Positions 1 to 7,831 of a stretch of DNA of 64,000 nt are shown here, piece by piece. The notes beneath the pieces were generated by a model. That model ran no database searches. It worked only from the letters and a program-made list of their open reading frames with translations, and was not told the DNA's origin. Within the stretch, counting starts at the first letter, position 1, and the number at the start of each line of letters is the position of its first letter. Position numbers and translations under genes: made by a program. This stretch comes from Flavobacteriales bacterium. Lineage in GTDB: Bacteria; Bacteroidota; Bacteroidia; Flavobacteriales_F; PHOS-HE28. The stretch covers positions 1 through 64,000 of the forward strand of contig JAEUSU010000023.1 in the NCBI GenBank assembly GCA_016788635.1, read 5' to 3'.

Positions 1-1
1 C

Positions 2-586
2 ACTACGACCGGCGTGCTTGCCACCACCGGCAACAACGCCATCGTGGATTGGGTGTTCCTGGAACTCCGTGGTGCTGCGCCGACCTACACGGTGTTGGCC
101 ACACGCTGTGCCTTGCTGCAACGCGACGGTGACATCGTGGAGGTGAACGGCACCTCGCCCGTCACCTTCGCCATCGCCTCGGGGAACTACCATGTGGTGG
201 TGCGTCACCGGAACCACTTGGGCATGATGAGCGCTAACACGGTGGCCATCGGCCCCACGGGCGGCAGCATCGACTTCACCAATGCGGCCACGGCCACCTA
301 CGGCACCGATGCCCGGCGCACCGTGGGCAGCGTGCGCACGATGTGGACGGGTGATTGCAGTTCCGACGGTGAGATCCTGTATTCCGGTGGCGGCAACGAC
401 CGCGACCTGATCCTGGTCCGCATCGGAGGGTCGGTGCCCACCAACTCGGTGAGCGGCTACCTGCGTGAGGACGTGAACCTCGATGGATCCGTGCTGTACA
501 CCGGTGGTGGCAACGACCGTGATCTGATCCTGCAGGCCATCGGCGGCGTGGTTCCCACCAACAACCGCATCGAGCAGCTACCCTAA
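2..586 (+). CDS. C-terminal part of a secreted protein with two dockerin-like repeats (5' truncated)
   Basis: The frame is open from the window edge, so the N-terminus lies upstream. About 194 residues remain. The C-terminal half has two similar segments, GDCSSDGEILYSGGGNDRD and REDVNLDGSVLYTGGGNDRD, each followed by a LIL..IGG..PTN motif. D-x-N-x-D-G followed by an invariant D resembles the calcium loop of type I dockerins, with a Gly-rich insertion before the last acidic residue. The protein ends ...NNRIEQLP with no T9SS P-N-P sorting domain. I recall similar C-termini in large Bacteroidota proteins labelled hemagglutinin, but cannot confirm this here. The role (adhesion or cell-surface complex) is inference. 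It is convergent with recN, two bases away. Confidence 0.75.
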   Translation, partial: TTTGVLATTGNNAIVDWVFLELRGAAPTYTVLATRCALLQRDGDIVEVNGTSPVTFAIASGNYHVVVRHRNHLGMMSANTVAIGPTGGSIDFTNAATATYGTDARRTVGSVRTMWTGDCSSDGEILYSGGGNDRDLILVRIGGSVPTNSVSGYLREDVNLDGSVLYTGGGNDRDLILQAIGGVVPTNNRIEQLP

Positions 587-588
587 GC

Positions 589-2259
589 CTATTTCCGTGA
601 AGCGAGCAGCACCCGCGCATTCTCCAGCGCGGCTGCTGTGAGCTTGCGGCCGCTCAACATCTGGGCCAAGGCTTCCACGCGCTCTTCCGCCAGCACCGCC
701 CGGATGCTGGTATTCACGCGGGCACCCTCTTCGGCCTTCGACACCAGCAGGTGTGTATCGGCCTTGCTCGCGATCTGTGGCAGGTGGGTTATCGCCAGCA
801 CCTGACGTTGTTTGGCCATGCGGGCCATGAGCGAACCTACGCGGTCGGCCACCTCCCCGCTCACCCCGGTGTCGATCTCGTCGAAGACCACGGTGGGAAG
901 GTCCTGGGAATCGGCGGCCAGCGAGATCAGAGCCAGCATCACACGGCTGAGTTCACCCCCGGAGGCCACTTTATCCAATGGTGCGGGTGCTCGATCCTTG
1001 TTCGCGCTGAAGACCGCACGGACGGTATCCAAGCCATGCGGGCCGCAGTGCTCCATGGTGGCCTCCGCGATGCGGTGCTCGAATTGGAACACGGCGTGTG
1101 GCATGCCCAGGTCCTGCAAGATGGACTCCACCTTCGTGGCCAAGGGCTTCACCGCTCCAGTGCGGCCGGTGGAAAGCGCCTTGGCCATGCGCAAGACTTC
1201 CTGCCCATGGGTATCGACCTGCTTGGCCAGCGCAGCGATGCGATCCGCCAATGAACCCACGCGCTCCACCTTTTCGGCGAGTGCGTGCTGGATCGCAAGC
1301 AGCTCCGCATTGGAGCCCACACGGTGTTTCTGTTGCAGCCGCAGGATCATGTCCAACCGTTCGCGCAGTTGAGCGGCTTTCGTGGGATCCACTGCGATGC
1401 CGTTTACCGAGCGAGCAGCTTCATCGGCGATGTCCTTCAATTCGATGTGCACACCGTTGAGCCGATCCAACAATGCACCGACAGTAGCATCCAGTCGCGC
1501 GGGTTTCGCCAGCACCTGTTTCACCCGCGCCAGTATCGGACCCAGCCCGTTCTCGTCGGTCACCGCCTCTTCCACGGTGTTCAAGGCTTGGATGAGTTCT
1601 TCGGCGTTCTCGGCACGAGCGAGCTCCTGCTCCATGCTTCCCTGCTCATCGGGCAGCAGACGGGCCTGCTCCAATTCATCCAATTGGAACCGCGCGAAGT
1701 CGACCTCCCCTTGTGCACGCGCCTCCTCGGCTTGCAGGGTGCGTAACTCTTGATGTTGAGCCCGCCAGGCCGTGTACGAAGCGCCATACTTGGTCACCGC
1801 CTCTTGTTGCCCTGCGATATGGTCCACGAGGCCCAGCTGGAAGCGCCCGTCGTTCAATAGCAACGTGTGGTGCTGACTGTGCACGTGTACGAGGCGTTCG
1901 CCCAACTCGCGCAATTGATCCAGGCGCACGGGTGTGTCGTTCACGAAGGCGCGCGAGCGCCCACCTGGGTCCAGCTGACGGCGCAGCAAGGTGTAGCGCT
2001 CGGGATGCACTTCGTTCCGTTGGAACCATTCCTCCAAGTGCAGGCCTTTCGTATCCACCTCCAATTCGATCACGCAGCGCCGCTCGTTGTCGCGGGCCAC
2101 GGAGGCATCGGCCCGGTCGCCCATGGCCAGACCGAGCGCACCGATCACCAAGCTCTTGCCACTGCCGGTCTCGCCGGTGATGATGGTGAGGCCCTTGGAC
2201 AGATCGAGTTCCAACGAATCGATCAGCAGGTAGTTGGTGATGGCGATACGACGCAGCAT
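589..2259 (-). CDS. recN: DNA repair protein RecN
   Basis: A 556-residue SMC-like ATPase acting in recombinational repair of double-strand breaks in the cytoplasm. The Walker A motif GETGSGKS is at residues 29-36. The middle is coiled-coil-like and rich in Glu, Gln, Ala and Arg. The C-terminal half carries the ABC signature VASGGELSRV and Walker B VVFDEIDTGVSG, followed by ITHLPQIAS, the usual RecN order. Length is normal (about 550). It is the last gene of the bamD-rpoZ-coaBC-porD-recN series, 90 bases after porD, so it could be co-transcribed or have its own promoter in that gap. Confidence 0.95.
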   Translation of the reverse strand: MLRRIAITNYLLIDSLELDLSKGLTIITGETGSGKSLVIGALGLAMGDRADASVARDNERRCVIELEVDTKGLHLEEWFQRNEVHPERYTLLRRQLDPGGRSRAFVNDTPVRLDQLRELGERLVHVHSQHHTLLLNDGRFQLGLVDHIAGQQEAVTKYGASYTAWRAQHQELRTLQAEEARAQGEVDFARFQLDELEQARLLPDEQGSMEQELARAENAEELIQALNTVEEAVTDENGLGPILARVKQVLAKPARLDATVGALLDRLNGVHIELKDIADEAARSVNGIAVDPTKAAQLRERLDMILRLQQKHRVGSNAELLAIQHALAEKVERVGSLADRIAALAKQVDTHGQEVLRMAKALSTGRTGAVKPLATKVESILQDLGMPHAVFQFEHRIAEATMEHCGPHGLDTVRAVFSANKDRAPAPLDKVASGGELSRVMLALISLAADSQDLPTVVFDEIDTGVSGEVADRVGSLMARMAKQRQVLAITHLPQIASKADTHLLVSKAEEGARVNTSIRAVLAEERVEALAQMLSGRKLTAAALENARVLLASRK

Positions 2260-2349
2260 GATGGGAATTCCGTCAAGGTTCCGTCGCCCAATATCGGTAC
2301 GCGCGGTGGAAAAGCCAGCACCTGATGGCTGCGCTGGTAGCCAACACGG

Positions 2350-3255
2350 TCAAGAACCGCGCATCATGTTCTGGTACTGGCTGATGTGCCCGGGATCGAT
2401 GATCTGCAAAGTGTTGAAGAGCTTGGTCTTCTCGGCTGGATCGGCCTGCTTGAAGATCTCCACGATCTCGTTGTACTTGGCGTTGAAGAACACTTGCAGG
2501 TTGTAGCTCGCGGGCTTGGCCTGGTGCACGGTCTTGAGCTTCTCGATGCCTTGCGCGATGGTGCGGCGGCTGGTGATGGCATCGGTGCTCATGTTGTCCA
2601 TACCGGTGCGGTGGAAATCGTAGAGCAGATCGCGGAACGGGCGGAAGACCGCCTGCATCTGGTTATCGATCAACCAGTAGCGGTTGCGTTGGTCCTCGAA
2701 GGCTTTCCAGCCGCTTTCCGAAGCGCTCTGCGCATTGTTCACCACCTGTTGGGCCAGGGTATAGAACGGTGTGCCGCCAGTGGGGCTGAACGAATCGCCG
2801 TCGAGACCGAGCACGAAGTAGGCGTAGAAGCCCAGCAGGGAGCTTAGGTTGTTCAGATGGCGCTCCGGCGTGAATTCGATCTGGGTGTTCTCCAGGAAGT
2901 TGAATTGGACCTGCGTATCCACGAGGTCTAGGATCGGAGAATTGTAATCGGTGCCATAGACCGGCCGTGCATAGATCACCTGGAGGTTGCCCTCGAACCG
3001 GTCAGCCGCCGGCTGCGCGGTGATGGTGAGCAGCAGGTTGATGTCGATGCGCTCGTTGGGGGCGTAGTTGAGGTTGGTGAAGCGGCGGTTTTGGAAGAAC
3101 TCCTTGATGGCCACTTCCAACGACTGGAACACGCGGGGTTGGGCGGTGGCGATCTGCGGCGCGATCACACTGGCCTGGCAGTTGAATTCCTGGGCCTTGG
3201 CACCCGTGATCAGGAGCAGCGGAAGTAACAGGAGCGCGAAAGGACGCAAGCGCAT
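2350..3255 (-). CDS. porD: DUF4835 / PorD-like type IX secretion protein
   Basis: 301 residues with a signal peptide (MRLRPFALLLLPLLLITGAK, then Q-E-F). The mature part is a soluble periplasmic or envelope domain typical of DUF4835: an early ...FQSLEVAIKEFFQNRRFTN segment, central NFLENTQIEFTPERHLNN and SLLGFYAYFVLGLDGD motifs, and a conserved end ...IDPGHISQYQNM. This family is annotated as the T9SS protein PorD. The gene lies between coaBC (4-base gap) and recN, an arrangement I recall from other Bacteroidota. Its presence fits the six T9SS cargo proteins in the window. Its molecular role in secretion is poorly defined. Confidence 0.88.
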   Translation of the reverse strand: MRLRPFALLLLPLLLITGAKAQEFNCQASVIAPQIATAQPRVFQSLEVAIKEFFQNRRFTNLNYAPNERIDINLLLTITAQPAADRFEGNLQVIYARPVYGTDYNSPILDLVDTQVQFNFLENTQIEFTPERHLNNLSSLLGFYAYFVLGLDGDSFSPTGGTPFYTLAQQVVNNAQSASESGWKAFEDQRNRYWLIDNQMQAVFRPFRDLLYDFHRTGMDNMSTDAITSRRTIAQGIEKLKTVHQAKPASYNLQVFFNAKYNEIVEIFKQADPAEKTKLFNTLQIIDPGHISQYQNMMRGS

Positions 3256-3258
3256 GGA

Positions 3259-4458
3259 TCAGAGCAGGGTTTCGATGCGGTCCAAGATAGCACGGGCCAC
3301 CTCGGCTTTTGATAACAACGGCAATGCTTCGGCTTTGGTGCCCTTGCCGATGAGGGTGACCTTGTTGGTGTCGTGCCCGAAGCCGGCGCCGGCATCCTGC
3401 AGGGAATTGAGCACGATCAGATCCAGGTTCTTGCGCTCCAGCTTGCCTTGGGCATGGTTCACGGCATCGTCGGTCTCCAAGGCGAAACCGACGAGCACCT
3501 GGCCGGTCGGCTTGTGGGCGCCCATCCACGCCAGGATGTCCTCGGTGGGTTCCAAGGCGATGGACAGCGCGCTGTCCTTCTTCTTGATCTTGCTGGTGGC
3601 GGGGTTCGCTGGTCGATAGTCGGCCACGGCCGCGCTCATGATCACCACATCGCTAGCGGCGGCCTTCAGTTTGCAAGCCTCGGCCATCTGGGCCGCGCTG
3701 ACCACATCGGTGCGCTTCACCGCGATGGCACGGGCCACCAAGTTGGTCGGACCCGCTACCAATTCCACCGAAGCGCCGCGCATGGCTGCCTCCTCGGCCA
3801 GTGCGAAGCCCATCTTGCCCGAAGATCGGTTGCCGATGTACCGGACCGGGTCGATGGCCTCCTGGGTGCCACCGGCGCTCACGAGGATGCGTTTGCCGCT
3901 CAGCTTGCTGGACCCTAAGAGGTCGGCATGGAGCCGGGCCACGATGGCTTCGGGTTCGCTCATGCGCCCCTCCCCGCTCAACCCGCTCGCCAATTCACCG
4001 CTCTCGGGTCCGATCTGCTTTACCCCGCGCACCTTCAACATCTCCAGATTGCTCCGTGTGCTGGCATCGCGGAACATCTCCAGGTCCATGGCAGGCGCCA
4101 CGTACACCGGGCAGGTGGCGCTGAGGTAGCAGGCGAGCAACAGGTTGTCGCATTGGCCGTGTACCAATTTGCTCAGGGTGTTCGCGCTCAAGGGTGCGAT
4201 CAGCATCACATCGGCCCAACGCGCCAGGTGGACATGATCGTTCCATGTGCCCTCCCCGGAAATGAGGTCCGTGAGCACCGGACGGCCGCTCAAGGTGGCC
4301 AGGGTGAGTGGGGTGACGAAATCGTGCGCCGAGCGGGTCATGACCACCTGCACCTCCGCCCCTGCCTTCACCAATTCGCGCACCAGCGCGGCCGCCTTAA
4401 AAGCAGCGATGCTGCCCGAAACACCGAGCAGCACCTTGCGTTCGAATCTGCGTTCCAC
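3259..4458 (-). CDS. coaBC: Bifunctional phosphopantothenoylcysteine decarboxylase / phosphopantothenate-cysteine ligase
   Basis: A 399-residue CoaBC (Dfp) for two consecutive steps of coenzyme A synthesis. The N-terminal flavin-dependent CoaC domain has GVSGSIAAFKAA (residues 12-23), the active-site His motif NDHVHLARWAD and PLSANTLSKL. The C-terminal CoaB domain starts near RILVSAGGTQEAIDPVRYI and has NRSSGKMG and AAVADYRP. The residue matching E. coli Cys158 before G-x-G-R-M is Ser158 here (ELASGLSGEGRM). I recall Bacteroidota homologues looking alike. It sits 23 bases after rpoZ and 3 bases before porD in the same operon. Confidence 0.95.
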   Translation of the reverse strand: MERRFERKVLLGVSGSIAAFKAAALVRELVKAGAEVQVVMTRSAHDFVTPLTLATLSGRPVLTDLISGEGTWNDHVHLARWADVMLIAPLSANTLSKLVHGQCDNLLLACYLSATCPVYVAPAMDLEMFRDASTRSNLEMLKVRGVKQIGPESGELASGLSGEGRMSEPEAIVARLHADLLGSSKLSGKRILVSAGGTQEAIDPVRYIGNRSSGKMGFALAEEAAMRGASVELVAGPTNLVARAIAVKRTDVVSAAQMAEACKLKAAASDVVIMSAAVADYRPANPATSKIKKKDSALSIALEPTEDILAWMGAHKPTGQVLVGFALETDDAVNHAQGKLERKNLDLIVLNSLQDAGAGFGHDTNKVTLIGKGTKAEALPLLSKAEVARAILDRIETLL

Positions 4459-4481
4459 CGGAGGGGGATCGCAACGGATGA

Positions 4482-4823
4482 TCAGGACTTGACCACGGCT
4501 TTCTCGTCGGCCGTAGCGCGGCGGAAGTAGAGCTTGCCGTCCAGCAGCTCCTGGATGGCCAGCGCGCCGGGCTTCGGCATGCGCTCGTAGTGCTTGCTCA
4601 CTTCGATCTGCTCGCGGTTCTCGTACACTTCCTCGAGGTTCTCCCCGTTCACGGCGAACTCTTCCAGCTTCGCGCTGAGCTCTTCCTTGATGGCCACACT
4701 GATCTGGTTGGCTCGCTTGCCGAGCATGGCCACGGTCTCGTACACATTACCGATCTCTTGGTCCAGTTTGGACACGTCACGGGTGATGGTGGTCTTGGCG
4801 GCGTTGGAATTCTTCATCGTCAT
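4482..4823 (-). CDS. rpoZ: DNA-directed RNA polymerase omega subunit (RpoZ/Rpb6 family)
   Basis: A 113-residue Bacteroidota-type omega subunit, which helps RNA polymerase assembly. The conserved core is VYETVAMLGKRANQISVAIKEEL near residues 28-50, followed by an acidic stretch and the C-terminal KPGALAIQELLDGKLYF. The start ATG overlaps the TGA of the upstream bamD gene in an ATGA junction, which fixes the start and suggests coupled translation. Annotation tools sometimes miss it because Bacteroidota omega diverges from the E. coli protein. Confidence 0.88.
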   Translation of the reverse strand: MTMKNSNAAKTTITRDVSKLDQEIGNVYETVAMLGKRANQISVAIKEELSAKLEEFAVNGENLEEVYENREQIEVSKHYERMPKPGALAIQELLDGKLYFRRATADEKAVVKS

Positions 4824-5644
4824 GGGTTGCTCGTGGGTGTCGAAGCGAGGGATGCTTCGAGGGTCTTGTGCAGTTTTCCGGCCTCTTCCAGCAATACGCT
4901 CTGCGGAAAAGCGTCGGCGAAGTTATGGTAAGAGCGCACAGCTTCCTTCAGGCGCTCCAACTTCTTGGCTTCCACGCTGTTCATCGCCAAGTAGTAATCG
5001 CTCTGGAGGGTGAAGTACATGGCGTCTTCGCGGTACTCGCTGTTGGGCCATTGGCGGTTGAAGTTCCGGAAAGCCACCCCGGCGGCCTGATAGTTCCGCA
5101 TGTGGTAGTACTGGCTAGCCGCATGGAAGTCCTTCACTTCCAGCTTCGTGCGCATCACATCGATCAGGGCATTGCAGCTATCGCGACGCGCACTTTCAGG
5201 ATAGCGGACCAGGAACAGTTGCATCTGGTCCATGGCATTGCGCGTCTCGGTCTGATCCAGCTCGTAGTTCGGGCTGTTCATGTACTGACAGTAGGCGCTA
5301 AGGAAGGCGCACTCCTCAGCATACTGGCTGGTGGGGAACGTGCGGGTGAAATTGGCCAGGTAATACGCCGCCAAGGTGTAATCCTTCATGCCGTAGGTGC
5401 TCTTGGCATGGAGGTAGTTGACCTTCTCGCTCAGCTGACCGCCTCGGGTGAGCACGATCAACTCTTCCAGCAAGGGGATGGCGCTGTCCCAGCTCTCGTT
5501 GGCCATCATCTTTTCCGCCACCTGCAACTTGTAGGCTATACCTTCCTGATCACCAGGAGCTTTCAGCGCCTTGTTGAATTCGCTGCACGCGCTCAGGAGC
5601 ACGGCGAACACGAGCAGTGGGAGGAACGAGCGCAAGGAGGTCAT
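4820..5644 (-). CDS. bamD: Outer membrane assembly lipoprotein BamD
   Basis: A 274-residue TPR lipoprotein of the beta-barrel assembly machinery. The start at 5644 gives a proper lipoprotein signal, MTSLRSFLPLLVFAVLLSAC, with the lipidated Cys at residue 20. A longer open frame to 5821 has no signal logic. TPR-type helices follow: YKLQVAEKMMANESWDSAIP, YLHAKSTYGMKDYTLAAYYL and LVRYPESARRDSCNALIDVM, matching BamD/ComL. It is the first gene of the operon. A TACCTTTG -7 box on the minus strand at 5671-5678 lies about 27 bases upstream of the start, giving a short leader. Confidence 0.9.
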   Translation of the reverse strand: MTSLRSFLPLLVFAVLLSACSEFNKALKAPGDQEGIAYKLQVAEKMMANESWDSAIPLLEELIVLTRGGQLSEKVNYLHAKSTYGMKDYTLAAYYLANFTRTFPTSQYAEECAFLSAYCQYMNSPNYELDQTETRNAMDQMQLFLVRYPESARRDSCNALIDVMRTKLEVKDFHAASQYYHMRNYQAAGVAFRNFNRQWPNSEYREDAMYFTLQSDYYLAMNSVEAKKLERLKEAVRSYHNFADAFPQSVLLEEAGKLHKTLEASLASTPTSNP

Positions 5645-5670
5645 GGAGGGGCCAGCGGGCCGAAGGGCGG

Positions 5671-5678
5671 CAAAGGTA
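5671..5678 (-). promoter_or_regulatory. -7 promoter box TACCTTTG for the bamD operon
   Basis: Read on the minus strand this is TACCTTTG, matching the Bacteroidota TAnnTTTG -7 element. It predicts a transcript start about 20 bases before the bamD ATG. No clear -33 TTG was identified at the usual spacing, so the call rests on the -7 box and its position. Confidence 0.55.
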
Positions 5679-5748
5679 ACTTCCTTCAGCGAACCCCTCT
5701 GTCGGTCCATCAACGGGGACCTGTTCATCCACAGTATGTGGCGGCGGT

Positions 5749-5756
5749 TACCTTTG
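5749..5756 (+). promoter_or_regulatory. -7 promoter box TACCTTTG facing the alpha-oxoamine synthase gene
   Basis: TACCTTTG on the plus strand matches TAnnTTTG. It is divergent from the bamD box 70 bases away and would give a leader of about 115 bases for the gene at 5878, containing the hairpin at 5854-5871. Confidence 0.5.
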
Positions 5757-5853
5757 CCTGCCGTTACGCCCGTGTTATCTTGGGCGTGCACGTCCACCAC
5801 CAACCAAGCGCCCAGGAACATGGGCCATTCGACAATTCACTAACCAAGCGCCT

Positions 5854-5871
5854 TCGCCGAGGTTTCGGCGA
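5854..5871 (+). promoter_or_regulatory. Hairpin directly upstream of the alpha-oxoamine synthase start codon
   Basis: TCGCCGA and TCGGCGA pair perfectly over 7 bp around a GGTT loop, ending 6 bases before the ATG at 5878. In the mRNA this stem would cover the ribosome landing site, so it could limit translation. Regulation is inference. Confidence 0.45.
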
Positions 5872-5877
5872 CTTGCC

Positions 5878-7122
5878 ATGAACGATATCTTCGACAAGCT
5901 CCGCAAAGACCTCGGCCACATCGGCCGTCATGCCAAGAACAGCCACGGCTACTTCAGCTTCCCGAAGTTGGAGGGACCGCTGGGCGCGCACATGACCTTC
6001 CGCGGCAAGGAGGTGCTGGTCTGGAGCCTGAACAACTACCTGGGCCTGGCCAACCACCCCGAGGTGCGCAAAGTCGACACTGAAGCCGCTGCCGAATGGG
6101 GCATGGCCTATCCCATGGGCGCCCGCATGATGAGCGGACAGACCAAGTACCACGAACAGCTGGAGGATGCGCTGAGCGACTTCATGGGCAAGGAGGACAC
6201 CTTCCTCCTCAACTACGGCTACCAGGGCTGCATGAGCGCCATCGAGGCCCTCCTCTCCCGCCACGACGTGTTGGTGTACGACAGCGAGTGCCACGCCTGC
6301 ATGATCGATGGCGCCCGCCTGCACCATGGCAAGCGCTTCGTGTTCAAGCACAACGACATGGAGAGCTTCGAAAAGCAGCTCGAACATGCGCGCAAGATCA
6401 CCGAGACCACCGGCGGTGGCATCCTTGTGATGACGGAAGGCGTCTTCGGCATGGCCGGCGACCAGGGTAAACTGAAGGAGATCGTCAGCTTCAAGGAGAA
6501 GTACAACTTCCGCCTCTTCGTGGATGACGCGCACGGCTTCGGCATGATGGGCCGCGACGGCCGTGGCACGGCGGATGCCCAAGGCGTGATGGACCAGGTG
6601 GATGTCTACTTCGGCACCTTCGCCAAGGCCATGGCCAGCATCGGCGCCTTCATCAGCGGTCCGGAGGATGTGATGATGTACATGCGCTACAACATGCGCA
6701 GCCAGACCTTCGCCAAGAGCCTGCCCATGCCCGTGGTGATAGGTGCCTTGAAGCGCCTGGAGATGATCCGCACGATGCCCGAGCTGAGCCAGAAACTCTG
6801 GTCCATCACCGGTGCATTGCAGAACGGACTGAAAGAAGCCGGCCTGGACATCGGTGCCACCAATAGCTGCGTGACACCGGTGTACATGAAGGGCAATATC
6901 CCCGAGGCCACCAACGTGATCATGGACCTACGCGAGAACAACGGCATCTTCTGCAGCATCGTGGTGTATCCCGTGGTGCCGAAGGACGTGATCCTGCTGC
7001 GCTTGATCCCCACCGCCGTACACACCATCGAAGACGTGAACTACACGGTGAAGAACTTCAAGGTGGTGAAGGACAAGCTGGCGGCCGGCCACTACAAGAG
7101 CGAGACGGTGGCGAGCATGTGA
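5878..7122 (+). CDS. PLP-dependent alpha-oxoamine synthase (serine palmitoyltransferase-like)
   Basis: 414 residues, fold type I PLP enzyme of the KBL/BioF/Spt group, which joins an amino acid to an acyl-CoA with loss of CO2. Visible residues: substrate loop LNNYLGLANHPEV (51-63), PLP-stacking His139 in ECHACMIDGARLHH, VDDAHGFG with Asp217 and His219, and Schiff-base Lys250 in GTFAKAMASIGAF. In Bacteroidota this subgroup makes the first intermediate of sphingolipids, or capnine for sulfonolipids when cysteate is used. The sequence alone does not separate the two. It is monocistronic, with a hairpin just before the start. Confidence 0.85.
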   Translation: MNDIFDKLRKDLGHIGRHAKNSHGYFSFPKLEGPLGAHMTFRGKEVLVWSLNNYLGLANHPEVRKVDTEAAAEWGMAYPMGARMMSGQTKYHEQLEDALSDFMGKEDTFLLNYGYQGCMSAIEALLSRHDVLVYDSECHACMIDGARLHHGKRFVFKHNDMESFEKQLEHARKITETTGGGILVMTEGVFGMAGDQGKLKEIVSFKEKYNFRLFVDDAHGFGMMGRDGRGTADAQGVMDQVDVYFGTFAKAMASIGAFISGPEDVMMYMRYNMRSQTFAKSLPMPVVIGALKRLEMIRTMPELSQKLWSITGALQNGLKEAGLDIGATNSCVTPVYMKGNIPEATNVIMDLRENNGIFCSIVVYPVVPKDVILLRLIPTAVHTIEDVNYTVKNFKVVKDKLAAGHYKSETVASM

Positions 7123-7140
7123 TCAGCCGTACCTTGCGAC

Positions 7141-7350
7141 ATGGCCAAGAAGTCCGCGGGCATCATCATCCGCACCAAGAATAGCAAGGAGCAAGCCTTC
7201 CTGATCGGTCTGCTTGACCGGCTCGGAGTGTCCGGACAGGTGCTCACGGAGGATGAGCTTCTTGACCTGGGTCTAGCCAAGATGATGCGTGGTGTCGATC
7301 GTTCCAAACGAGTTGATCCCCGCACAGCGATGAAGATCCTCGCGTCCTGA
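7141..7350 (+). CDS. Small antitoxin-like protein
   Basis: 69 residues, starting MAKKSAGIIIRTKNSKEQAF, with a helical LIGLLDRLG and a basic C-terminus ending RTAMKILAS. It directly precedes and overlaps by one base (TGATG) a RelE-like toxin, the usual antitoxin-first order. The sequence does not clearly match one DNA-binding fold, so antitoxin status rests on size and position. Confidence 0.7.
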   Translation: MAKKSAGIIIRTKNSKEQAFLIGLLDRLGVSGQVLTEDELLDLGLAKMMRGVDRSKRVDPRTAMKILAS

Positions 7351-7616
7351 TGGAGGTCGTCTTCCTGCGGTCCTTCATTCAGGACTTCAAGGGCATTCAA
7401 GAGATTGCAGTTCGTCGCAAGGTTGAGCGGGCGGTGAAACAGCGGCAGGAAGCGAGGACCTTGCGCGATGTTCGCCACCTCAAGAAGCTGGAAGGATCCA
7501 CGAACGCTTATCGGGTCCGTTTGGGTGATCATCGGGTCGGTTTCTTCCTGGCTGACAGCACAATTGAACTAGCTAGGATCGGCGACCGAAAGTCCATCTA
7601 CAAGATGTTCCCATGA
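7350..7616 (+). CDS. RelE/ParE-family toxin
   Basis: 88 residues with the RelE/ParE outline: N-terminal beta strand MEVVFLRSFIQDFKGI, two basic helices (VRRKVERAVKQRQEAR), then HLKKLEGSTNAYRVRLGDHRVGFFL and C-terminal IGDRKSIYKMF. The K-L-x-G...YRVRLGDHRVGF pattern with a final Arg-Lys-x-x-Tyr tail is typical of ribosome-dependent mRNA interferases. It overlaps the antitoxin by one base and the next small ORF by an ATGA. Confidence 0.85.
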   Translation: MEVVFLRSFIQDFKGIQEIAVRRKVERAVKQRQEARTLRDVRHLKKLEGSTNAYRVRLGDHRVGFFLADSTIELARIGDRKSIYKMFP

Positions 7617-7831
7617 TCCTTCGTGGCTGGACCCTGAACTCTGTATTGACAACGGCGAATACCCTGGTCGCGCAGTACAACCCGAGCAGAGGTGAACTTG
7701 CTCGGCCGCCAGGGAATACAGCCGAAGGGATCCCCGATACGGTCTCGTGGATCATCGTAACAGCCTTTGTTGGGCTGGCTTACTGGCTGTACACGATCAC
7801 CCCCAAAAAGCATCCGACCAAAAAACCATGA
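7613..7831 (+). CDS. Small single-pass membrane protein of unknown function
   Basis: 72 residues: a polar N-terminal half, one predicted transmembrane helix (VSWIIVTAFVGLAYWLYTI) and a basic tail KKHPTKKP. No family is recognised. Its start overlaps the toxin stop (ATGA at 7613-7616) and its stop overlaps the next gene's start (ATGA at 7828-7831). The double overlap is the main argument that it is translated. It may simply bridge translation to the LOG gene. Confidence 0.5.
   Translation: MILRGWTLNSVLTTANTLVAQYNPSRGELARPPGNTAEGIPDTVSWIIVTAFVGLAYWLYTITPKKHPTKKP

Noticed and set aside
5764..6582. Long open frame (272 residues) antisense to the alpha-oxoamine synthase gene
   Set aside because: High GC produces long antisense frames; the translation is rich in His, Ala and Val with no family features, and the sense gene is certain.
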